From positions 1-5,321 of the forward strand of contig JAEDEY010000118.1 of the NCBI GenBank assembly GCA_016293065.1: DNA of 5,321 bases, given 5' to 3'. Position 1 is the stretch's first letter, and every line of letters starts with the position of its first letter. This document shows positions 1-5,321 of this stretch, piece after piece. The notes under the pieces were generated by a model. That model saw only the letters and a list, made by a program, of their open reading frames with translations. It made no database searches and was not told the origin of the DNA. The translations under genes and the position numbers were made by a program. This DNA is from Bacteroidales bacterium. GTDB taxonomy: Bacteria; Bacteroidota; Bacteroidia; Bacteroidales; UBA3663.

Positions 1-1828
1 GGTTGTATTGATTCTGGCCCCATATCTGCTGGAGTCCGCTGCTGATATGGTCGCGATCCAGATAGTGGTAGAGGGCGTATTTGAGTTCGGCTATGAGGTG
101 CTTCCCCATTCGATATGATGCGGTGGCTGAGGCGCGGATGCCTTTGCCATAGAGCATGGGGATAGAGAAGCCGTAGAGGACATTCTTTTCAGACAGATAT
201 AGACGCGTTGCATAGTTGGGCGCATCGAACCAACAGCCTTGCAGCTCGGCAGACAATGGATGTCCCTCGCGCTGCCATGATATGGATTGGGCAATGGCAT
301 AGCCGAATCTGGAAGATAAGGCAACGCTATTGTCTGTTGTCAACTTTTCTTCAGAACCTTTGTCATTATAAGGTACAAAGACCTTGCAGCGCACTTGCGT
401 CTTGAATTTGAGAGCATCGAAGAAGATGTATGAACCGACAATGTCGAGACTGTGGTTGGTGTCTTTCTTTGACTTCAGACGATAGGTGAGACGCAGGTCG
501 AGATTGCGCTTGACATATTGGGCTGACACGCGAGAGTCGAACCCCGAGAAAGGCTGGTCGAAGCCATATTGCACATTGGAGAAATGGAAGTAGTCGGCAG
601 AGAGAGTCATTTGCCAATAGGGCAGTGGAGAGCCTGAGAGCGAGAGCGTTGCGCCCTGTTCTCCCTGCATACTGCTGCTCTCTGAAACGCTCGAAGCATA
701 GAGTTGCTGATAATGTCGGCTGTAATATCGATAAGACAATGCCGCCTGCCAGTCTTCGCCGATGTTGTGGCTGATCTGATTGACCGAAGAGATGTTGAGC
801 CCCTGGTCGATGGCAGTCTCGCCCCGAAGGTGAAAGCCAAAGCGACGAGCGTGATAGTCGATCGAACCCTGTAGCAGCTCCTTACCACGGAAATAATTAT
901 TATTGTACGCGCGAAGAGGACGATAGAAGACATGGGAGAAGCGAGTATAGAGCACATTGCCTCCAATATTATACCATTCACCAAAGAAAGAGAGATGCAA
1001 GCCTGCATTGAACACCGAGGCGGCATTGCGTTTGCGTGCCTCGCCGATGGTGCGATGATAGCCATCGGTCGGGATACTCGTGATGGTATCGTCTTGGACC
1101 ACGGCATCTATTTGCCTGAAAGAAATGAAAGGAATGATAGAAAAACTGCCTAATCTAACATCGGCAACGGCACCTTGCATACGGTTGTGTTGGTCGGTCG
1201 AGGAATGTGGCGAGATGGTCGTGCCGCTTGTCATAAATGCCTCAGACTGTACATTCTTGCCCAAAGAGAATGCCTGATTGAGGATGAGACCAGAGCCAAG
1301 GCGCAGGCGGTAGTTGCCAATAATGGCTTTGGCAATCCTGATGTTGCTGCTTTGGGATGAAGGCGCAGGAGAGAAAGAGACAAAGCCGCTGTAGCTGTCG
1401 AACGACGGGAACTGATGACGGAATTTTTCGCCAGCATCCTTGTCGAGCACAAAGCCTGCTGTCCACTTCTTGCCATATTGCAGCTTGTAGCGCACGGTGT
1501 GGCTCCACATATCGCCACGGTAAGCCTTGCCATTGGCAACCTTGTCGGCAGTGGCATTGTGGAAACCCTCGCGGATGTTGAGACAGGCATTGCTGCTGAG
1601 GATGATGTTCTGACGGATGCGTACAGGGAAGATAGTGTCGCCACGATTGAGTTCGAGGTCGGCTAACAACTCCATGAAACGGCCGTAGGAAGCCTCGCTG
1701 AAACTGTCGGCATCGATGAGTGAAAGCACCTGTTCTTGCCAATCGGAGATTGAATCTTGTTGTCCATAGACACTCGAAGAAGAAAACAATAGGTAAAAAA
1801 TCATTAAAAAAATGGCAAATTTACTCAT
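1..1828 (-). CDS. Outer-membrane beta-barrel protein of the Bacteroidota HhH/ComEA-like barrel family, HhH region absent (3' end cut by window edge)
   Basis: An ATG at 1826-1828 opens a frame of 609 codons with no stop before the left edge. Residues 1-22 form a signal peptide (basic Lys3, hydrophobic core, SSVYG before Gln23), so the product is exported. The rest alternates aromatic and polar residues as in an outer-membrane barrel. Blocks I recognise from the Bacteroidota barrel proteins with an N-terminal helix-hairpin-helix (HhH) domain are YGKKWTAGFVLDKDAGE (118-134), IIGNYRLRLGSGLILNQAFSLGK (169-191, cited by ends), TSIPTDGYHRT (250-260), LYGFSIPMLYGKGIR (551-565) and DRDHISSGLQQI (591-602). 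The last block normally lies near the C-terminus, so probably only some 10-20 residues are missing. The family's pre-HhH helix is present (about 28-61), but the sequence then goes almost directly to the barrel without the HhH repeats. Relatives are often named ComEA-like, yet a DNA-uptake role is unproven. The gene diverges from the DUF4294 gene across 29 bp, and I see no clear promoter for it. Confidence 0.85.
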   Translation of the reverse strand, partial: MSKFAIFLMIFYLLFSSSSVYGQQDSISDWQEQVLSLIDADSFSEASYGRFMELLADLELNRGDTIFPVRIRQNIILSSNACLNIREGFHNATADKVANGKAYRGDMWSHTVRYKLQYGKKWTAGFVLDKDAGEKFRHQFPSFDSYSGFVSFSPAPSSQSSNIRIAKAIIGNYRLRLGSGLILNQAFSLGKNVQSEAFMTSGTTISPHSSTDQHNRMQGAVADVRLGSFSIIPFISFRQIDAVVQDDTITSIPTDGYHRTIGEARKRNAASVFNAGLHLSFFGEWYNIGGNVLYTRFSHVFYRPLRAYNNNYFRGKELLQGSIDYHARRFGFHLRGETAIDQGLNISSVNQISHNIGEDWQAALSYRYYSRHYQQLYASSVSESSSMQGEQGATLSLSGSPLPYWQMTLSADYFHFSNVQYGFDQPFSGFDSRVSAQYVKRNLDLRLTYRLKSKKDTNHSLDIVGSYIFFDALKFKTQVRCKVFVPYNDKGSEEKLTTDNSVALSSRFGYAIAQSISWQREGHPLSAELQGCWFDAPNYATRLYLSEKNVLYGFSIPMLYGKGIRASATASYRMGKHLIAELKYALYHYLDRDHISSGLQQIWGQNQYN

Positions 1829-1845
1829 AAGTGATAATATTATGC

Positions 1846-1853
1846 TAACTTTG
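1846..1853 (+). promoter_or_regulatory. Bacteroidota -7 promoter element (TAACTTTG) for the DUF4294 gene
   Basis: TAACTTTG matches the Bacteroidota primary-sigma -7 consensus TAnnTTTG exactly and lies in the 29-bp AT-rich gap between divergent genes. The -33 partner is weak: TTTA at 1820-1823 is the best candidate, about 22 bp upstream and inside the first codons of the divergent barrel gene. Only four bases separate the element from the GTG at 1858, so transcription would be expected to start at or within a few bases of that codon. Confidence 0.6.
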
Positions 1854-1857
1854 TAGC

Positions 1858-2466
1858 GTGAAACGATTAGTATTGACAATTATATGCTGTTGCCTAACCA
1901 TGGCTGTCGTGCCTGAGCTGAGAGCCCAGGTAGTGAGTCATGTTCAGGAGGGGATGCTCCAGGCTTACGTCGATCCTGAGAAGAAGGATACGGTAGCAAT
2001 AGTGCGATTGGGTCATGTCTATTGTTTCAATAAGAAGAAGTTTACATCACGGAAACGTGAATTGGAATATTGGCGAATGGTAAATGATGTCAAGAAGACA
2101 TTGCCGATTGCCAAAGCTGCCCGCGACCTGTTGGTTCAGGTGTATGACACTATCCAGTTTATCCCGAAGGAGAAAGACCAGAGGAAATACTTCAAGCAGC
2201 TTGAGAAAAACTTATTTGCCCAGTATAAGCCTCAGCTCAAGAGACTTAACTTCAGGCAGGGCAAGCTGTTGGTGAGGCTGATTGACCGTGAGTGTCACAG
2301 GTCGTCATATTCGCTCATCAGGGAGTTTCTCGGCAAGACCCGCGCCTTTTTCTGGCAGAGCTTCGGCGCACTGTTCGGCGTGAGCCTCAAAGGAGTGTGG
2401 GAGCCAGACGGGAAAGACAAGGAACTCGAAGATATCTGCATTCAGGTAGAGCACGGGCTGCTTTGA
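1858..2466 (+). CDS. Secreted DUF4294 family protein, function unknown
   Basis: This 202-residue protein starts at GTG. An in-frame TAA at 1846-1848 excludes any earlier start, and the first in-frame ATG (codon 15) would destroy the signal peptide. Residues 1-23 are a type I signal peptide (Lys2-Arg3, hydrophobic core with three adjacent cysteines at 10-12, LRA before Gln24), so the product should reach the periplasm or beyond. The mature part is basic and largely helical. It carries the blocks I associate with DUF4294: VYCFNKKKF (54-62), a YWRMVNDVKKTLPIAK stretch (71-86), and LNFRQGKLLVRLIDRE followed by HRSSYSLIREFLG (130-159), then an aromatic AFFWQSFGALFG segment. No catalytic motif is evident. 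The length is normal for the family. It stands alone on the plus strand, divergent from the barrel gene and convergent with the pyrC-gls operon. A promoter almost abutting the start suggests a leaderless or near-leaderless mRNA. Confidence 0.9.
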   Translation: MKRLVLTIICCCLTMAVVPELRAQVVSHVQEGMLQAYVDPEKKDTVAIVRLGHVYCFNKKKFTSRKRELEYWRMVNDVKKTLPIAKAARDLLVQVYDTIQFIPKEKDQRKYFKQLEKNLFAQYKPQLKRLNFRQGKLLVRLIDRECHRSSYSLIREFLGKTRAFFWQSFGALFGVSLKGVWEPDGKDKELEDICIQVEHGLL

Positions 2467-2472
2467 GTTTTT

Positions 2473-2549
2473 GGGGGAGTTAAAGGAGATAATAGTCCTT
2501 GTGACAAACTTCATTTGTCTTTATCTCCTTTATCTTCTTTAACTTCCCT
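2473..2549. terminator. Inverted repeat between convergent genes, probable bidirectional terminator
   Basis: TAAAGGAGATAA (2481-2492) and TTATCTCCTTTA (2521-2532) form a perfect 12-bp inverted repeat. Its loop contains a second small stem, GACAAA (2503-2508) with TTTGTC (2514-2519). The left arm, extended to 2473-2492, can instead pair over 20 bp with 2530-2549 if three G-U pairs are allowed in the plus-strand RNA. The structure fills the gap between the DUF4294 stop (2464-2466) and the glsB stop (2539-2541). T-rich sequence follows the stem on the plus strand. No U-tract follows it in the minus direction, so termination there is less certain. Confidence 0.6.
2520..2546. repeat. Three tandem 9-base units at the glsB 3' end, with two inverted copies at 2476-2493
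   Basis: Read on the plus strand, 2520-2546 is TTTATCTCC, TTTATCTTC, TTTAACTTC: three contiguous 9-base units differing at one or two positions. The third unit spans the glsB TAA stop. Opposing copies GGAGTTAAA (2476-2484) and GGAGATAAT (2485-2493) lie across the gap, and together the two arrays make the arms of the inverted repeat. Confidence 0.65.
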
Positions 2550-3495
2550 TTTCTTCTGCCTCGACCTCCTCCAGATACGTCTCGATATATCTCTTATGCT
2601 TCTCGGTTGCAATCTCGTCAATCTTGATGAGGATGCCCGACTCTTCTACATCGCCAAACTCATCGTTGATGGCAGTGCCGAACATCTTCATTGTTGGAGA
2701 GAGGCACATATAGGCATTGACGAGAGGAGGGATGTTGAAGCCGAGTTTGCGCACCTCGGTGTTCAGAACCTTATAGTCGTCGGCAAACGTGTCGTGGACG
2801 AAGAGTCGCTTCATGGCATCTTCGTCGGTGTCGGTCTGCAGAGGATTGAACGGCCAGACGAGGTTGTCGGGGTCGGGGAAATGCTTCTTGAGGAAGTAGA
2901 GTATCATGTTTCGTCCCTGAGGTGTGAACGAAGGATACATGGTGAACTTGCCATAGAAGTAATGGGTATTGGGGTGGATGATGGAGAGGGCTCCAAGACC
3001 ATCCCAGAGGTTGTCGAGAGTGAACATACCCTTGGCTCCCGAGCGGCTTGACTGATGATCGACAATCACGAACGAACGTCCAAGCTCAATCATCTTTGGC
3101 AGTATCTCTGACTTGAACTTGTCGGAATAACCGAACATGTGAGAGGTAGCGAGGATTGGCTCGCCTGATTCGTTGAACCTGACATTAGTGCCATGGATAT
3201 AACGATAGCCTCCGAGAATCTGTTCGTCCTTTGGATCCCACACAATGAGCTGCCAGTATGGCTCGTCCATCGTGTCGTATTCGTCGATGTCGCATGACAA
3301 TCCTGTGCCGCCACCTGCCTCGCGGAAGGCAATCTCGCGAAGTCGTCCCACTTCGCGCATGAGATTAGGGCACTGATGTGCGGTGAAGATGTAGATGTCG
3401 TTTCCTCCCTTGCGTGCGTGACGCAGAAGGCGGGCGCTGTTCAGTTCTTCTTTCAATATCTCCTTGTCGAGAGGAGCGATAATTTGTTCGAGCAT
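2539..3495 (-). CDS. glsB: GlsB-type glycine N-acyltransferase (GNAT fold, acyl-ACP dependent)
   Basis: This 318-residue protein belongs to the OlsB/hemolysin-like GNAT group (Acetyltransf_5). In Bacteroides, GlsB transfers a 3-hydroxyacyl chain from acyl carrier protein to the amino group of glycine, giving N-acyl-3-hydroxypalmitoyl-glycine (commendamide type), the precursor of glycine lipids. Supporting blocks are EVGRLREIAFREAGGGTG (48-65), the acidic segment IDEYDTMDEPYWQLIVWD (70-87), LGGYRYIHG (94-102) and ELGRSFV (137-143), which are typical of this group. There is no signal peptide or membrane span, so it is presumably cytosolic or at the inner face of the inner membrane. The C-terminus is acidic (EEVEAEEKGS). 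The ATG is clear, and a weak AAGG lies about 10 nt upstream. It starts 16 bp after the glsA stop, so the two are almost certainly co-transcribed and act in sequence. Family assignment is firm. Glycine as the acceptor is inferred from the adjacent glsA. Confidence 0.85.
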   Translation of the reverse strand: MLEQIIAPLDKEILKEELNSARLLRHARKGGNDIYIFTAHQCPNLMREVGRLREIAFREAGGGTGLSCDIDEYDTMDEPYWQLIVWDPKDEQILGGYRYIHGTNVRFNESGEPILATSHMFGYSDKFKSEILPKMIELGRSFVIVDHQSSRSGAKGMFTLDNLWDGLGALSIIHPNTHYFYGKFTMYPSFTPQGRNMILYFLKKHFPDPDNLVWPFNPLQTDTDEDAMKRLFVHDTFADDYKVLNTEVRKLGFNIPPLVNAYMCLSPTMKMFGTAINDEFGDVEESGILIKIDEIATEKHKRYIETYLEEVEAEEKGS

Positions 3496-3511
3496 TTGTT
3501 TAACCTTATAC

Positions 3512-4330
3512 TTATTTAAGTGCGTAACTCTGTTCTCTCAGCCATTGTGCCCATTCGGTCGGTGTCTTGCTCTTGTCGAACGTCTGCCATGGGATAGGCT
3601 TGCCGATAGTGATTGAGAACGTCTTGTTCTTGGCGGTCTTCACCATCTGCCAAGGCAGGAGGATGAGACCGATGTTGAACTTCATGCCTGCGACACGGCG
3701 CAACCACTCGACCGCGTAGAACGTGATGGAGTTGCGTCCGCCGAAATACATAGGTATGATGTCGCGTTTTGATTCTATTGCTTGAGTGATAACGGATTTC
3801 TTCCAGGGTACATCCTGTATCTTGCCGTCGATCCAGCGAGAGCAGAAGCCGGCAGGGAAGGAGAGGAGCTGAGTCTCGGCATCGTTGTATGCCGCATCTA
3901 TTGCCTCCATGTCGCTGCGTTTCTGTGCGCCGAGGGTGTTGACAGGCAAGAAGACCGGACGCATATTGTAGATGTACATCAGCATGTCGTTGACGATGAC
4001 CTTGAACTTCGGGTACTTGTGGCCGAGAACCTTGATGTATGATATGCCGTCGAATGCGCCGAGCGGATGATTGGACACGAAGATGAACCTGCCATCGTCG
4101 GGGATGTTCTCCATGCCGCTGATGGTGTAGTTGACGTTGAGGATGCGGGTCATGCCATCGGCAAAGTCGGCACCCTTCACGTCGCGCAGTTCGGTGATGA
4201 TATTGTTCATCTCCTTCTGGCATATCAGCCATTCGGCAAAGCGGAAGACCCACTTAGGAACTTTCGGATAGTACTTTGGGACCTTGTGCTTGACCACTGC
4301 CTCGATGTCGATAAGGTGCAATTCATCCAT
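3512..4330 (-). CDS. glsA: GlsA-type O-acyltransferase (PlsC/LPLAT superfamily) of glycine lipid synthesis
   Basis: The product is 272 residues from the ATG at 4328-4330, or 275 from an in-frame TTG at 4337-4339 (residue numbers below count from the TTG). It is a PlsC-like acyltransferase. In Bacteroides, GlsA esterifies the 3-hydroxyl of the N-acyl glycine made by GlsB, giving the diacylated glycine lipid. Visible motifs are the catalytic block SNHPLGAFDG (His91, Asp97), FPAGFCSRW (161-169) in the place of the usual FPEG block, and IIPMYFGGRNS (194-204). His and Asp are separated by five residues rather than the classical four, which I regard as usual for this subgroup. A hydrophobic stretch near 225-235 may contact the membrane. 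No signal peptide is seen. The ATG overlaps the pyrC stop by 8 bp, so translation is probably coupled. I prefer the ATG, although an AGGA (4347-4350) sits 7 nt before the TTG. Confidence 0.87.
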   Translation of the reverse strand: MDELHLIDIEAVVKHKVPKYYPKVPKWVFRFAEWLICQKEMNNIITELRDVKGADFADGMTRILNVNYTISGMENIPDDGRFIFVSNHPLGAFDGISYIKVLGHKYPKFKVIVNDMLMYIYNMRPVFLPVNTLGAQKRSDMEAIDAAYNDAETQLLSFPAGFCSRWIDGKIQDVPWKKSVITQAIESKRDIIPMYFGGRNSITFYAVEWLRRVAGMKFNIGLILLPWQMVKTAKNKTFSITIGKPIPWQTFDKSKTPTEWAQWLREQSYALK

Positions 4331-5321
4331 AGTATTCAATCTTTTGTCCTGCTGCAGGTCGTTGTGCTATCGGGTTGTTATGGTCGAAGACCTCAATGCC
4401 ATTGACCCAAGTCTTCATTATTTTGTTGCTGAAAGTCACACCTTCGAATGGCGACCATCCGCACTTCGAGAGGATAGTGTCGGGGCAGACAGTAAGGGTT
4501 TCGTTGTCGGCAATGAGCACCATGTCGGCTTTGGCGTCGAGCTGTATGCTGCCACGGTCGGCAATCCTGTAGCGTTTGGCTGGGTTCTCGCACATCAGCT
4601 TCACGACATTTTCGAGGCTGACGATACCCTGCTTGGCAAGCTCGAGCATGGCGAGGTATGAGAACTGAACGCTTGGCATACCTGAAGCTGCCTTGATGGC
4701 ACCACCCTGCTTGTCGCTCATGCAGTGAGGAGCATGGTCGGTAGCAACGGTGTCGATGAGGCCGTTGGTGAGACCTTGGCGCAGAGCCTCGCGGTCTTGG
4801 CGAGTCTTGATGGCAGGATTGCACTTGATGGCAGTGCCTAATCGCTTGTAGTCTTCGTCGCAGAACCAGAGGTGAGCCACGCAGGCCTCGGCTGTGATCT
4901 TCTTGTCGTCGATCTCACCGCGTTCGAGCAACGCTAACTCGGCTTCGGTAGTGATGTGGCAGATATGCAGGTTGGCACCAGTCTCTTTGGCAAGACGGAT
5001 AGCCTGATTGGTAGTAGCGACACATGCCTCGGTGCTTCGGATCACAGGATGATAATCTACTGGCACGTCATCGACAGCCTTGCCCTCTTTAGCCTCGAAC
5101 CCAGCAAGGATGCGCTGACGGTTGGCACGGATGATGTCCTCGCTCTCGCTGTGGACGGCGATGGTGCGCTGTGTGCTCTCGAAAAGCTGGCGAAGCAGAG
5201 AGGCATCGTTCATGAGCATGCCACCTGTCGAAGAGCCAAGGAACACCTTGTAGCCGCAGATGTCGGCAGGGTTGAGACGGAGCGCCTCGTCGATATTGGC
5301 AGAAGTGATGCCATAGAACAC
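4323..5321 (-). CDS. pyrC: Dihydroorotase PyrC (5' end cut by window edge)
   Basis: The last 332 residues of a dihydroorotase are present. Bacteroidota homologues run near 445-450 residues, so roughly 115 are missing beyond the right edge. The frame begins with GTG at the very edge, which I read as an internal valine rather than a start. The enzyme interconverts carbamoyl-aspartate and dihydroorotate in cytosolic pyrimidine synthesis. Visible amidohydrolase features, numbered within this fragment, are GYKVFLGSSTGG (23-34; Lys25 is a candidate for the carbamylated metal-bridging lysine), AVHSESE (metal-ligand region, His57), HICHITT (119-125, His119 and His122), KCNPAIK (165-171) and VATDHAPH (191-198, Asp194 the likely catalytic acid). 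All active-site elements expected in this part are intact, apart from the early HxH motif lying outside the window. The C-terminal TWVNG segment is the usual late strand. It is the upstream gene of the pyrC-glsA-glsB cluster, and the operon promoter is outside the window. Confidence 0.95.
   Translation of the reverse strand: MFYGITSANIDEALRLNPADICGYKVFLGSSTGGMLMNDASLLRQLFESTQRTIAVHSESEDIIRANRQRILAGFEAKEGKAVDDVPVDYHPVIRSTEACVATTNQAIRLAKETGANLHICHITTEAELALLERGEIDDKKITAEACVAHLWFCDEDYKRLGTAIKCNPAIKTRQDREALRQGLTNGLIDTVATDHAPHCMSDKQGGAIKAASGMPSVQFSYLAMLELAKQGIVSLENVVKLMCENPAKRYRIADRGSIQLDAKADMVLIADNETLTVCPDTILSKCGWSPFEGVTFSNKIMKTWVNGIEVFDHNNPIAQRPAAGQKIEYYG

Noticed and set aside
91..1742. Several shorter open frames on both strands (up to 166 codons)
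   Set aside because: All lie in frames other than the single uninterrupted 609-codon minus-strand frame, which has a signal peptide and family motifs.
1829..1880. A minus-strand promoter for the barrel gene
   Set aside because: Reading the minus strand here I found no TAnnTTTG match with at most one mismatch, so no element is called.
1858..1895. Lipoprotein signal in the DUF4294 protein because of cysteines 10-12
   Set aside because: The residues before the cysteines (TII) do not make a lipobox, the cysteines sit mid-core, and a good type I cleavage site follows at LRA before Gln24.
2515..3051. A 178-codon open frame on the plus strand
   Set aside because: It lies antisense to glsB, whose protein has clear family motifs. 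The plus-strand translation shows no recognisable domain.
4067..4661. Overlapping plus-strand open frames of 112 and 125 codons
   Set aside because: They are antisense to the motif-bearing parts of glsA and pyrC and look like products of the codon bias of those genes.
5319..5321. GTG at the right edge as the pyrC start
   Set aside because: A start here would lack the N-terminal third, including the HxH metal motif region. The frame simply continues past the edge.

Overview
The window looks like a Bacteroidales chromosome segment, probably Prevotella or a close relative. The reasons are a TAnnTTTG-type -7 promoter element, a DUF4294 protein, a Bacteroidota-specific outer-membrane barrel protein, and a GlsA/GlsB glycine-lipid pair. 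The genus is an inference. I see no mobile element, tRNA, rRNA or CRISPR array, and no gene-free stretch over about 75 bases.

Layout. Bases 1-1828 (minus strand) hold one long open frame that runs off the left edge. It encodes a secreted outer-membrane beta-barrel protein related to the Bacteroidota helix-hairpin-helix (ComEA-like) barrel proteins. The helix-hairpin-helix segment appears to be absent here. A 29-bp divergent gap with a -7 element leads to a plus-strand gene at 1858-2466 for a secreted DUF4294 protein of unknown function, which starts at GTG and may be translated leaderless. A convergent gap follows (about 2467-2538). It carries a long inverted repeat built from opposing copies of a 9-base unit, probably a terminator.

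The remainder (2539-5321, minus strand) reads as one operon in the order pyrC, glsA, glsB. The dihydroorotase gene pyrC enters from the right edge without its N-terminus and overlaps glsA by a few bases. A 16-bp gap separates glsA from glsB. GlsB-type enzymes attach a 3-hydroxy fatty acyl chain to the amino group of glycine, and GlsA-type enzymes acylate the 3-hydroxyl, giving diacylated glycine lipids. PyrC makes dihydroorotate for pyrimidine synthesis, and its link to the lipid genes is probably co-transcription only.

I did not find a wholly new system. The points most worth a second look are the barrel protein without its helix-hairpin-helix segment, the promoter almost touching a GTG start, and the two-register inverted repeat.
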